Source of the DNA: SABI01 sp963677695
GTDB taxonomy: Bacteria > Spirochaetota > Spirochaetia > Sphaerochaetales > Sphaerochaetaceae
Assembly: GCA_963677695.2 (NCBI GenBank)
Contig: CAXXUJ010000001.1
Span: 868,001 to 932,000, forward strand
Length of the DNA stretch: 64,000 bases
Reading direction: 5' to 3'
The stretch's first letter is position 1; every line of letters begins with the position of its first letter. The notes beneath the pieces are model-generated. The model was not told the origin of the DNA, did no database searches, and was given only the letters and a program-made list of their open reading frames with translations. A program made the translations under genes and the position numbers. Of this stretch, positions 33,787-43,144 are shown piece by piece.

Positions 33787-34289
33787 AAATCGAATGCACG
33801 ATAGACAAGATTCCGAGAACCCTCTACGTGAACGGAAGCAAACCCCTCAACCTGATCCTCGAGTACGATGTGGGTGCGAAATCTATGATCGGTGAATGCT
33901 CGGGAAAGATGTGCGGAAACTGCATCGTCCTTCTGGACGACAAGGCCGTCCTCTCCTGCCTCATCCCCGCCTTCCAGATTCAGAACGCACAGATTGTCAC
34001 CTTCGAAGGCTTCCAGAAGACCCGTTTTTCCCAGGATGTGGAGCGCGCCTATGCCGATACCGGCTTCTACCCCTGCAGCCACTGCTATGCCTCCAAGTCC
34101 CTCATACTCGAATCGATCCTCCAGCAGATCGAAAAAACAAAGGAAGGGCTTCCAGAGAAACTGGACGAAGAGACCGTTGTAAGGGAGATGAACCTCAACA
34201 GGTGTTCATGCCTTGATGCACACGAAATCATTGACATCTACAACGCCGCATCAGGCTACCGGAGGAAGCGACGTGCTCGAAGACAGTAA
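33783..34289 (+). CDS. 2Fe-2S iron-sulfur subunit of the XDH-like complex
   Basis: 168 residues. The N-terminal plant-type ferredoxin domain has GECSGKMCGNC then a Cys at LSC (first cluster); the C-terminal helical domain has PCSHC and CSC in NRCSCLDAHE (second cluster), so both clusters look complete. The linker between the two Cys pairs of the second cluster is longer than normal, with KEGLPEKLDEE. Starts in an ATGA overlap with the large subunit. Arg-rich C-terminus. Confidence 0.85.
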   Translation: MKIECTIDKIPRTLYVNGSKPLNLILEYDVGAKSMIGECSGKMCGNCIVLLDDKAVLSCLIPAFQIQNAQIVTFEGFQKTRFSQDVERAYADTGFYPCSHCYASKSLILESILQQIEKTKEGLPEKLDEETVVREMNLNRCSCLDAHEIIDIYNAASGYRRKRRARRQ

Positions 34290-35166
34290 ATCAGCAACAA
34301 TCCACACCCCCCGGACACTTCACGACCTCGCCGCCACCCTCCAGAGGGTGAAGCACCCCACCTTCTTCGCCGGGGGCACCTACCTGATGAACTCCCCCTC
34401 CTTCTATCCCTGCGACACCTACCGCGATATCATCTATCTCGGTGAGATATCAGAGCTGAAAAGGATAAGCAGAAACGACCGGACACTCGAGATCGGGGCG
34501 ATGGTCAACCTCGAGCACATCATGAGTGCAGGAAGACTTGCCCTCCCCGCCCTCCTCCTCTCTTCGATCGAACAGACAGGCACCATCATACTTCGAAGGC
34601 AGAGCACTCTCGGAGGAATACTGGCAATCCCGAACAAGAGACTTGCCGTCTGCGGAGCCCTTGCTGCCCTCGAAGCCGAAGTCCAGATCTATACGCTGAA
34701 AAACCAGAGGCTTGCGGCCTCCTGGAAACCGATAGCTTCCCTCTACACCCCCTCCGGACAGATCAACCTCTCGGAGAAGGAGATTATAGGGGGAGTGAGA
34801 TTCTCAGATGAGAAGGAATCGTATGCACTGCAGCTCATCGCTGGTGAAGTGATGAAACAGCCCGAGACTGCGGTAATCGCATCGCTCGCATGCTATGAAA
34901 GGGAATCGCTGATAAGCCGTTTCAACATCTCCCTCATATTCCCTAAATCCCTCTTCATCGTCCCTCCCGATATCACACTGCAGATGAGCGGCATGACCCT
35001 CCCTCTGAAAATAAATCAGATGGCAAGGATACGAAGGCTTCTCGAAGAGAATGTGGAACAGGTTCTTCATGGTACTGTGTCACCTCTGCAGAGGGAAAGG
35101 GGAAGGCGTCTTATCGATGCCCTCCTCCACTCTCTCAATGTGCACGGACTTACCTGGAGCCCCTAA
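34273..35166 (+). CDS. FAD-binding medium subunit of the XDH-like complex
   Basis: About 297 residues of the CO-dehydrogenase medium-subunit type. FAD motifs: FFAGGTYLMNS and TIILRRQSTLGGILAIPN. GTG start with GGAGG seven bases upstream, overlapping the iron-sulfur gene by 17 bases; the earlier ATG at 34213 lacks a ribosome site. It should pass electrons between the iron-sulfur subunit and NAD or another acceptor. Confidence 0.82.
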   Translation: MLEDSKSATIHTPRTLHDLAATLQRVKHPTFFAGGTYLMNSPSFYPCDTYRDIIYLGEISELKRISRNDRTLEIGAMVNLEHIMSAGRLALPALLLSSIEQTGTIILRRQSTLGGILAIPNKRLAVCGALAALEAEVQIYTLKNQRLAASWKPIASLYTPSGQINLSEKEIIGGVRFSDEKESYALQLIAGEVMKQPETAVIASLACYERESLISRFNISLIFPKSLFIVPPDITLQMSGMTLPLKINQMARIRRLLEENVEQVLHGTVSPLQRERGRRLIDALLHSLNVHGLTWSP

Positions 35167-35221
35167 TCAGAATGGATGATCTATGGTACAATAACGCCGC
35201 ACGCTACAGGGAGATTAGAGA

Positions 35222-38200
35222 ATGAGAGATTTTGTCCATCTGCATAACCACAGTGATTATTCACTTCTTGACGGAATAGCCCCCATTTCAAAGTATATGG
35301 TACGGGCCAAAGAGTATGGGATGAAAGCTCTTGCCCTCACCGACCATGGAAACATGTTCGGTGCCCTCAGATTCTATAACGCCTGTAAAGAAAACGGTAT
35401 CAAACCGATCATAGGGTGTGAATTCTATGTGAACCCCGAAAGTCATACCGAGAAGTCGGTCACGATGAGCGGCTCAAGGTACTACCACCTTGTCCTCCTT
35501 GCCATGAACGAAACGGGTTACAGAAACCTGATCAAACTCGACAGTATCGCCTACACCGAAGGGTTCTACTATAAACCGAGGATCGACGATGCCCTTCTTG
35601 CCGAGCACAGCGAGGGACTGATCTGCCTGAGCGCCTGTTTAGGCGGAGAGATTCCCACCCTCCTGAACGAAAATGCATACGATGGAGCGAAGGAGAGAGC
35701 TCTCTTCTATAACAACCTGTTCGACAACGGACGCTACTACCTTGAACTGCAGGACCATGGCCTTCCCGAACAGAAGAAGGTGAATGAACTGATGATCACC
35801 CTTGCCAGGGAGACGGGAATTCCCCTTGTTGCGACCAACGATATTCATTACATCGACCGTTCCGATGCGAACGCACAGGATATTGCAGTGTGTATCGGGA
35901 CGAACAAGAAGAAGAACGATGCCTCAAGAATGCAGTTCGAAAGCGATCAGTTCTACCTGAAGACGGGGGATGAGATGGCAGAGCTCTTCCCCGAGGCACT
36001 TGATGCTCTCGACAACACACTCAAGATAGCCGACATGATCGATCTCGAGATAGAACTTCCCGGTCCCCTCCTTCCCGATTTCGATATTCCCCCCGAGTTC
36101 GAAACAGACTCGGACTACCTCAGGCATATCGCCACCGAAGGGATGAAAGAGAGGTACGATGTCATCACCGATGAACTGACTGAGCGTCTTGAGTACGAAC
36201 TGGGAGTCATCATCTCCATGGGCTTCACCGGCTACTTCCTCATCGTCTGGGACTTCATCCACTGGGCGAAGCAGCACGACATCCCTGTAGGCCCTGGGAG
36301 AGGTTCCGGTGCAGGGTCGATTGTCGCCTACGCGATGACAATCACCGATATAGACCCGATCAAGTACAACCTGATCTTCGAACGCTTCCTCAACCCTGAA
36401 CGTGTATCGATGCCCGACTTCGATATCGACTTCTGCTTCGAACGCCGTCAGGAAGTGATCGACTACGTGACAGAGAAGTACGGTGTGAGCCGAGTTGCCC
36501 AGATCGCCACCTTCGGAACACTGAAGGTCAAGCAGGTCATAAAGGATGTAGCCAGGGTTCTCGACATCCCCTTTGCCGAAGCGACACGGATCGTCTCCCT
36601 CGTTCCCGATGCACTCCCGGCTCCCGAGGATGGAGGCAAGCCTCCCAAACTCACCGTCCAGGGGGTAGTGAACTACAGACCTGAACTGCAGGAGATGATC
36701 GAGAAGGGAGGAGTCTATGCGGAACTGTTCGACGTAGCGACACGATTGGAAGGACTCAACCGCCATATCTCGACCCATGCCGCCGGTGTCGTTATCGGAA
36801 AGAGCGATCTCACCAACTACGTGCCCCTCTATTTCGATTCCAAGAGCGGAGCGGTCTCCACCCAGTACACGATGGACCTTCTCGAGGACTGCGGTCTGGT
36901 CAAGATGGACTTCCTCGGTCTGAAGACCCTCACACTTATCCAGCACACCGTGGATCTCATCAAAATGAGAGAACCCGACTTTGCCATTGAAGAGGTTGCA
37001 GAAGATGATGAGAACACCTTCCGCATGCTCGGTGAAGGTGAATCGGGAGGTGTCTTCCAGTTTGAAAGTGCGGGAATGAGAAGAATTCTCAGGGATGCAC
37101 AGCCAACTACGATTGAAGACCTGGTCGCCCTCAATGCACTCTACCGTCCCGGCCCTATGGCCTATATCCCGAAGTTCATCGAATCAAAGAACGGTAAGGC
37201 ACCGATCGAATACTTCCACCCCGACCTCGCGCCTCCCCTTCAGACCACCTACGGAGTTATCGTCTACCAGGAACAGGTCATGAAGGTCGCTCAGATCATC
37301 GCCGGCTACTCGATGGGAGCGGCAGACCTGCTCAGGCGTGCGATGGGTAAGAAGAAGGCGGAAGTAATGGCGAAGGAGAAGGTCAACTTCATTGCAGGTG
37401 CTCAGGAAAAAGGGTACTCAAAAGAGGTTGCTGAAGGTATTTTCGAGATGCTTCTCCCCTTTGCAGGCTATGGTTTCAATAAATCGCATGCTGCAGCCTA
37501 TTCGGTTGTCGCCTACCATACAGCCTATCTGAAAGCCAATTACCCGAACGAATTCATGGCAGCCAACCTTACCAATGAAATGAATTCGCCAGACAAGTTC
37601 TCCCTCTACCTCGCCGATACCCGTTCCATGGGAATCAAGATCACCCCCCCCTCCATCAACCACTCTGGACGTCAGTTCACCGTTGTCGACGGCCAGATCG
37701 TCTACGGACTTCAGGGGATCAAGAACGTGGGAGAGGCTGCTGTCGAATCAATCCTCGCCGAGAGGAAGGAGGGGGGAGCCTTCACCAGCTTCCTAGACTT
37801 CCTTCAGCGTAACGAACCGAGAGTGCTCAACTCCAGACTTGTAGAATCCTTGATAAAGTCCGGAGCCTTCGACGAGCTCGGGGTGAACAGACCAACCCTC
37901 CTTGCCAACATGGAACAGGCGATCAAGTACGCCCAGAAGAGAAGAGAGAGCACTGCATTCGGCCAGGTGAGCCTGTTCGGAGCAGAAGAAGAAGCTTCTA
38001 TGGAGACCTTCAGCATGGAGGAAATGGAGGACTCCACCCTTCTTGAAAAACTCGAGATTGAAAAACAGCTCCTCGGCTTCTATGTCTCCGGTCACCCGAT
38101 GGATATCTACCGAGAGGCGTGGCAGCGTGCTGTCACGGTAAACCTCTCCGTCCAGGAAAAAATTCCAACAGGACGAAGCGTAAACCTTGTCGCGATGATA

Positions 38201-38704
38201 ACTCAGGTAAGAGAGCATATCACCCAGAAGGGGAACGGAAAGGCGATGGCATTCATCAAGCTGAGCGACTTCAACGGGGAAGTGGATGCAGTCATCCTCC
38301 CTCCCGAGTGGGAGAAGTTCTCCGAGATGGTCAGTGCCGACACGATACACGGGTTCACAGGAACCTTCGAGCTGAGGAATAACGAGCTTTCCTTCAGAGT
38401 CCACACTGTTGTCGACCCCGACACACTCGAGGCGGCAGCTCTGAAAGAAGCCCACCTCACCCTGATAAAGGACCTGTGCACCTCGAAGGAGCTGACCAGT
38501 ATCGTAGACACCTGCATCACCTACAACGGATCCCTCCCCCTCACCCTTCATGTGATTGAGGAATCAAGCAGCGAAGAAGAGGGAGAGCTGACAAAGAAGG
38601 AACATGTCATCCAGGCAGGACGCGATTTCTCCGTCCTCTACGGAAATGATTTCATCGACGCTATAAAGGAGTACCAGGCAGTCAGTGACGTCTGGTTTGT
38701 ATAA
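35222..38704 (+). CDS. dnaE: DNA polymerase III alpha subunit
   Basis: 1160 residues. N-terminal PHP domain (LHNHSDYSLLDG, ALTDHGNM), palm with GPGRGSGAGSIVAYA and the catalytic Asp pair in MPDFDIDFC, the beta-binding/finger regions and a C-terminal OB domain (VNLVAMITQVREH...). Standard replicative DnaE. GGGAG precedes the ATG by eight bases. YggT, recG, rsmD follow closely. Confidence 0.97.
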   Translation: MRDFVHLHNHSDYSLLDGIAPISKYMVRAKEYGMKALALTDHGNMFGALRFYNACKENGIKPIIGCEFYVNPESHTEKSVTMSGSRYYHLVLLAMNETGYRNLIKLDSIAYTEGFYYKPRIDDALLAEHSEGLICLSACLGGEIPTLLNENAYDGAKERALFYNNLFDNGRYYLELQDHGLPEQKKVNELMITLARETGIPLVATNDIHYIDRSDANAQDIAVCIGTNKKKNDASRMQFESDQFYLKTGDEMAELFPEALDALDNTLKIADMIDLEIELPGPLLPDFDIPPEFETDSDYLRHIATEGMKERYDVITDELTERLEYELGVIISMGFTGYFLIVWDFIHWAKQHDIPVGPGRGSGAGSIVAYAMTITDIDPIKYNLIFERFLNPERVSMPDFDIDFCFERRQEVIDYVTEKYGVSRVAQIATFGTLKVKQVIKDVARVLDIPFAEATRIVSLVPDALPAPEDGGKPPKLTVQGVVNYRPELQEMIEKGGVYAELFDVATRLEGLNRHISTHAAGVVIGKSDLTNYVPLYFDSKSGAVSTQYTMDLLEDCGLVKMDFLGLKTLTLIQHTVDLIKMREPDFAIEEVAEDDENTFRMLGEGESGGVFQFESAGMRRILRDAQPTTIEDLVALNALYRPGPMAYIPKFIESKNGKAPIEYFHPDLAPPLQTTYGVIVYQEQVMKVAQIIAGYSMGAADLLRRAMGKKKAEVMAKEKVNFIAGAQEKGYSKEVAEGIFEMLLPFAGYGFNKSHAAAYSVVAYHTAYLKANYPNEFMAANLTNEMNSPDKFSLYLADTRSMGIKITPPSINHSGRQFTVVDGQIVYGLQGIKNVGEAAVESILAERKEGGAFTSFLDFLQRNEPRVLNSRLVESLIKSGAFDELGVNRPTLLANMEQAIKYAQKRRESTAFGQVSLFGAEEEASMETFSMEEMEDSTLLEKLEIEKQLLGFYVSGHPMDIYREAWQRAVTVNLSVQEKIPTGRSVNLVAMITQVREHITQKGNGKAMAFIKLSDFNGEVDAVILPPEWEKFSEMVSADTIHGFTGTFELRNNELSFRVHTVVDPDTLEAAALKEAHLTLIKDLCTSKELTSIVDTCITYNGSLPLTLHVIEESSSEEEGELTKKEHVIQAGRDFSVLYGNDFIDAIKEYQAVSDVWFV

Positions 38705-38716
38705 AGGAGTTCACTC

Positions 38717-39316
38717 ATGAGAGAATTTGCACGCATACTGTCAGTCATGCTTTCGATCTACAATATCATGATTCTTGTCAGGATCATCACCAGCTGGATC
38801 CAGCCGGTCCGACCGGTAAGGACCAACGGCGTACTCGATATCATAGCCCGCTTCACCGACCCCTTCCTCAATATCTTCAGGAAAGTGAAGTTCCTCAGGT
38901 TCCAGCGTTTCGATTTCAGCGTGCTCCTTGCCCTCATGACCATCTCGATCCTTCAGAACATCATCAACACCTACTACACCACAGGACAGATGAGCGTCGG
39001 CTTCGTCCTCGCCATCATCCTCAACTCGATCTGGGGTTCGTTCTTCTCTATCCTTCTGGGTATCATCGTCATTCTCCTGATCATCCGACTCGTGCTGAGC
39101 TACAAGAGAACACCGAACACCACACAGTACATCATGATGCTCAACCAGTGGCTGCAGAAAGTGCTCGACCTTGTTCATACCTCAATCTTTTCAGGCAAGG
39201 CGGTTTCAGATAGGACCCTGCTTTATACCGCGACGATTCTTTCCATCCTTCTCTATGTCGCACTGATGTACCTGATCAGAATCGCAGTTCAGTACCTGGC
39301 GGGACTCCCCTTCTAG
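38717..39316 (+). CDS. YggT family membrane protein
   Basis: 199 residues with two YggT repeats: a hydrophobic segment then SWIQPVRPVRTNGVLDIIARFTDPFLNIFRKV, and a second half starting near residue 95 (FVLAIILNSIWGSFFSIL). Four or more membrane spans. Function unknown; it is 12 bases after dnaE. Confidence 0.85.
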   Translation: MREFARILSVMLSIYNIMILVRIITSWIQPVRPVRTNGVLDIIARFTDPFLNIFRKVKFLRFQRFDFSVLLALMTISILQNIINTYYTTGQMSVGFVLAIILNSIWGSFFSILLGIIVILLIIRLVLSYKRTPNTTQYIMMLNQWLQKVLDLVHTSIFSGKAVSDRTLLYTATILSILLYVALMYLIRIAVQYLAGLPF

Positions 39317-39326
39317 GATAGACTTC

Positions 39327-41408
39327 GTGTACGCGAGGAACATCGACACCGATATAAAGACTCTTCAGGGAGTCGGTAAACATCTTGCTTCAGCCTACGC
39401 CCAGATGGGCGTAGAGACCTACTCCGACCTTCTCCACCTCCTTCCCAGAGGGTATGAAGACAGAACGACTATCGTCCCCCTTGCACATCTTTCGGACGGA
39501 GAGTATGCGAATACCGAAGTCGAAGTGATTGCTCACTCCTACTTCGGAGGAGGCAGGAAGCGGACACTCAAGGTCACCGTACAGGATATCAGCGGAGAGG
39601 GGGAAGGAAGAGCTTCACTCGTCTGTTTCAACAGGAACTATCTGGAGAAGGTATTCAGGATAGGATCGCGCTTCTACCTATGGGGCATGTTCTCCCGTCA
39701 CTGGGGAGAGCTGCAGAGCAGCCAGTTCGAGATGGTTCACATCTCTTCCACCCTTGAAGAAACCTCCGGTTTCGGTACCCTCAATCCGATCTACCCCCTC
39801 TCGGGAAAACTCTCTCAGAACGGAGTGAGACGCAACGTTGCCGAAGTGCTTTCCCTCATTCCCTCCATCGAGGAAGAACTCCCCCTCTACATTTCTGAGA
39901 AGTACCACCTGATGAAAACAGATGCCGCCTTCAGGGCAATCCATCAGCCGGTGAGTATGCATGAAGTGAATGAAGGGCATCGTACCCTCGCTTTCACTGA
40001 ACTCTTCTACCTTCTTCTCATGAATGCACGAACGGTCCACATGAGACCGGTCTCGGCCTCGAAGCTGAAACTCTCTACAAAGGATCTGGCAGCCGAGCTC
40101 CGCACAAAGCTCCCCTTTTCCCTCACTCACGATCAGGAAACCTGCCTGAAAGAGATCACTGAAGACCTGGAAAAACAACAGGTGATGAACAGGCTTCTTC
40201 AGGGGGACGTGGGAAGCGGAAAGACTCTCATTGCATGGATGAGTGCTCTCAAGATCATAGGAGAGGGGGGACAGGTCGCTTTCATGGCTCCCACCGAACT
40301 CCTTGCCCGTCAGCATGCGGAGCAGGCTGCAGAGTATCTGGAACCTCTCGGAGTCCGTCTTGCCTTCATCACGGGATCACTGAAACAGAAAGCAAGAGGC
40401 TACCTCATCGAGGCTCTGAAAGAGGGTGAGATCGATATCGCAATCGGAACACATGCCCTCTTCAGCGACGATGTCGCCTTCAAGAATCTGAAGTACATCA
40501 TTATCGACGAACAGCACCGCTTCGGTGTCCTGCAGAGGGCACGACTCAAGGAGAAGGGGATCGACCCCGATGTCCTGATGATGAGTGCAACACCGATACC
40601 CCGTTCTCTCGCCCTTACCGTCTTCGGTGATATCAACGTATCGACGATACGGGAAATGCCGATGGGGAGAAAACCGATCATCACCTACCTGGCTAAAGAA
40701 GAGAGCAGACCGAGGATGTACAAGTCGGTAGAGGTGGAGTTCGAGCGGGGCCATCAGGCCTACTTCGTCTACCCGAGAATAGATGACAGCGGGGAATCAG
40801 AACTCAGAGATGTGCAGACAATGTACGAATATCTCTCACAGCAGGTCTATGTGGGAACTCCCTCAGCCCTCATTCACAGTAGAATTCCCGAGGATGAGAA
40901 GATGTCCATCCTCCGTGATTTCCGTGACGGAAAGCTCACCTACATCGTCTCTACCAGCGTCGTCGAAGTGGGGTTAGATATCCCGAACGCGACAGTGATG
41001 GTGATCGAACACGCAGAACGCTTCGGCCTTGCAGCCCTTCACCAGCTCAGAGGAAGGGTGGGAAGAAGCGACCTTCAGTCATACTGCTTCCTTGTCTATG
41101 ACACTCCCCTCTCAGAAGATGGAGCTAAGCGCCTGAAAGTACTCAAGGAGACCAATGACGGCTTCGTGATATCTGAACAGGACCTCCTTATCCGCGGCCC
41201 CGGAGATATCGCAGGAGTGAAGCAATCGGGCTTCCTCAAACTGAAGTTCGCAAGCCTGACAGATAACATGGAAATGATTCAGGAAATAAAACTCCTTGTA
41301 GAGAAAATCATCGAAGAGGATGAAGGACTCCTCGAAGCACGCCACACCCGCATCCGGAATGTTCTTCTCCACGCTCCCTATCTGGAAGAAAACCACACCG
41401 CAGATTGA
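39327..41408 (+). CDS. recG: ATP-dependent DNA helicase RecG
   Basis: 693 residues. N-terminal wedge/OB domain, then helicase motifs: Walker A GDVGSGKT, DEQHRFG, SATPIPRSL, and the C-terminal domain with STSVVEVGLDIPNATVMVI and QLRGRVGRS. Rescues stalled forks and processes branched DNA. Starts with GTG, ten bases after YggT. Confidence 0.97.
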   Translation: MYARNIDTDIKTLQGVGKHLASAYAQMGVETYSDLLHLLPRGYEDRTTIVPLAHLSDGEYANTEVEVIAHSYFGGGRKRTLKVTVQDISGEGEGRASLVCFNRNYLEKVFRIGSRFYLWGMFSRHWGELQSSQFEMVHISSTLEETSGFGTLNPIYPLSGKLSQNGVRRNVAEVLSLIPSIEEELPLYISEKYHLMKTDAAFRAIHQPVSMHEVNEGHRTLAFTELFYLLLMNARTVHMRPVSASKLKLSTKDLAAELRTKLPFSLTHDQETCLKEITEDLEKQQVMNRLLQGDVGSGKTLIAWMSALKIIGEGGQVAFMAPTELLARQHAEQAAEYLEPLGVRLAFITGSLKQKARGYLIEALKEGEIDIAIGTHALFSDDVAFKNLKYIIIDEQHRFGVLQRARLKEKGIDPDVLMMSATPIPRSLALTVFGDINVSTIREMPMGRKPIITYLAKEESRPRMYKSVEVEFERGHQAYFVYPRIDDSGESELRDVQTMYEYLSQQVYVGTPSALIHSRIPEDEKMSILRDFRDGKLTYIVSTSVVEVGLDIPNATVMVIEHAERFGLAALHQLRGRVGRSDLQSYCFLVYDTPLSEDGAKRLKVLKETNDGFVISEQDLLIRGPGDIAGVKQSGFLKLKFASLTDNMEMIQEIKLLVEKIIEEDEGLLEARHTRIRNVLLHAPYLEENHTAD

Positions 41409-41441
41409 AACTTTTCCCTCTCTGCCGTATGGTAAAAGGGT

Positions 41442-42005
41442 ATGAGAATCACAGCAGGAAAGTACAGAGGAAGAACCGTCACCTGCCCTCCGGGCATTAT
41501 AAGACCGGCTATGGACAGGATGAGAGAATCAATGTTCTCGATTATCCGTGACCTCGATGAAAAGAGTTTTCTCGACCTTTTCAGCGGCAGCGGACTTGTC
41601 GGCATGGAAGCGGCCTCTCGCGGCGCCCAACCGGTGCACCTTGTCGAGATGGACAGGAAGAAGAAAGATACGATCCTGAAGAACATTTCTATCGTCGATA
41701 CACCGATACAGCTCTTCATGGCAAACGTATTCCGTTTCATCCCGACAGCGAAAATCATCTACGATATCGTCTATGCAGATCCCCCCTTCCCGATGAAGGG
41801 AAAAGTGAAGATCGCAGAAACTGTCGAGGCTGCCCATATCCTCTCCCCCGGCGGTCTGTTCATTATCCACTACCCGAGCGAAGAAGCAAAACAATGGCCC
41901 GAGCAGATAGGTTCTCTTACATTCATTGATGAAAGAAGCTATGGCAGGTCACTGTTACGTTTTTATAGAAACGTAGAAACGGAGGATACCGATGCAGATC
42001 AATAA
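41442..42005 (+). CDS. rsmD: 16S rRNA (guanine-N2)-methyltransferase, RsmD
   Basis: 187 residues. N-terminal ITAGKYRGRTV and RPAMDRMRESMFSII typical of RsmD, AdoMet site DLFSGSGLVGMEAASRGA, catalytic DPPF. Methylates G966 of 16S rRNA in the family. Last 14 bases overlap the thioesterase gene. Confidence 0.93.
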   Translation: MRITAGKYRGRTVTCPPGIIRPAMDRMRESMFSIIRDLDEKSFLDLFSGSGLVGMEAASRGAQPVHLVEMDRKKKDTILKNISIVDTPIQLFMANVFRFIPTAKIIYDIVYADPPFPMKGKVKIAETVEAAHILSPGGLFIIHYPSEEAKQWPEQIGSLTFIDERSYGRSLLRFYRNVETEDTDADQ

Positions 42006-42774
42006 TGGAATCGCGAGCGAAACATTCACACTCCAATCCCGTGATGTGGATAGGTACTCCACCTGTAATGCTGATACCTACTTCCACTACATGCAGGATG
42101 CGGCAGGTCTGCATGCCACCCTCATGGGAATCTCGATCAATGATCTGCGAGAGAGGGGAAGGACATGGATGGTCAACAGGACGAAGATGAAAATCCACTC
42201 CCTTGCCACCTGGCCTTCAGAGGTGAGGATCGAGACCTGGCCTCAGGCTCCCCAGAAGTTCTACTGTCCCCGCGGCTGCCGCGGATATATTGGTGAGACT
42301 CTCCTGTTCGAATCGATGACCCGATGGCTCATCATAGACCTGAACAAGGGAAGGATTGCAAAACCTGAGAGCGAGAATTTCGAACGGTTCGATATCAGTG
42401 GAAGAAATGAACCGCTCGATATGGATTCCCGTCTCTCTTTTGATGCTGAAAACTGTGAAGAAGTCACCGAAACAGCACTCACCATACGGTACAAGGACAC
42501 AGATACGAACGGTCATGTGAACAATGTATCCTTTGTCCAGTGGATGCTCGAAGCCCTTCCCTTCTTCTTTCTTGATGAGTATACAGCGACTGAGATAGAC
42601 ATCACCTACCTGAAAGAGGCATTCGACAGCGATAAGTTGATCTGCCAGACTGGTTTCATGCCTAAGGAAGACGGCTACACACTCCAACACCAGATAGCAA
42701 AACAGGAGGAGGGGGAACTCATACCTCTGTGTGTCGCTCAATCCACCTGGACAAACAGAAATCTATCAGAGTAG
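41992..42774 (+). CDS. Acyl-ACP thioesterase
   Basis: 260 residues with two hot-dog domains, as in bacterial FatA-like enzymes: N-terminal SRDVDRYSTCNADTYFHYMQDAAGLHA, VNRTKMKI, and second half TIRYKDTDTNGHVNNVSFVQWMLEALP, where the Asn-His in NGHVNN matches the catalytic pattern. GGAGG six bases before ATG. Releases fatty acids from acyl carrier protein. Confidence 0.9.
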   Translation: MQINNGIASETFTLQSRDVDRYSTCNADTYFHYMQDAAGLHATLMGISINDLRERGRTWMVNRTKMKIHSLATWPSEVRIETWPQAPQKFYCPRGCRGYIGETLLFESMTRWLIIDLNKGRIAKPESENFERFDISGRNEPLDMDSRLSFDAENCEEVTETALTIRYKDTDTNGHVNNVSFVQWMLEALPFFFLDEYTATEIDITYLKEAFDSDKLICQTGFMPKEDGYTLQHQIAKQEEGELIPLCVAQSTWTNRNLSE

Positions 42775-42780
42775 TGAGAG

Positions 42781-42838
42781 CCCCAATCTAATAATGGGAA
42801 CCTCATTTAATAATGAAGACCTCATTCTAGTAATGAGG
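42781..42838. repeat. Three tandem hairpin units between thioesterase and slyX
   Basis: Three units of about 20 bases: CCCCAATCTAATAATGGG, CCTCATTTAATAATGAAG and CCTCATTCTAGTAATGAGG. Each can form a short stem-loop. The third overlaps the slyX stop codon and probably helps terminate both converging genes. Confidence 0.6.
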
Positions 42839-43027
42839 CGGTTTCTTATGCGGCATTGACTCGCCGCCCGATTCTGCAAGTTCTCCCAGCTGCCGTTCAA
42901 GATCTTTCCTTCCGGCTTCCAGCCGGTCTATCTGCTTCTGCTGATCGATCACCATGGCATTGAGGGTCGCCACAGTATCTTCCAGATATGCTAACTTTGT
43001 CTCTATTGCGATAATTTCTTCGTTCAT
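42827..43027 (-). CDS. slyX: SlyX family protein
   Basis: 66 residues, a coiled-coil (IETKLAYLEDTVATLNAMV then IDRLEAGRKDLERQLGEL) ending in the family-typical PPHY. The reading frame extends upstream, but the SlyX part begins at MNEEI; upstream codons overlap a repeat-rich regulatory region and show no SlyX similarity. No strong ribosome site is visible. Function unknown. Confidence 0.8.
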   Translation of the reverse strand: MNEEIIAIETKLAYLEDTVATLNAMVIDQQKQIDRLEAGRKDLERQLGELAESGGESMPHKKPPHY

Positions 43028-43030
43028 GTT

Positions 43031-43127
43031 GAACATGGTACACATTAATAGATTTGTTGCAAGAAAAAACGGTGCAAAGATTGTTACGAACATGGTATAC
43101 TGAGACAAATTGTTGCAATTTGGTGCA
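43031..43127. repeat. Imperfect tandem repeat in the WYL regulator promoter
   Basis: GAACATGGTA at 43031-43040 and 43088-43097; TTGTTGCAA at 43054-43062 and 43110-43118; GGTGCA at 43071-43076 and 43122-43127. The unit is about 51-57 bases long. It covers a TATACT -10-like element (43096-43101) and the spacer between slyX and the WYL gene. Confidence 0.65.
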
Positions 43128-43144
43128 GACAGAGAGGAGCTATC

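Noticed and set aside
35924..38551. Minus-strand frames (340 and 252 codons) opposite dnaE
   Set aside because: Antisense shadows of dnaE with no motif.
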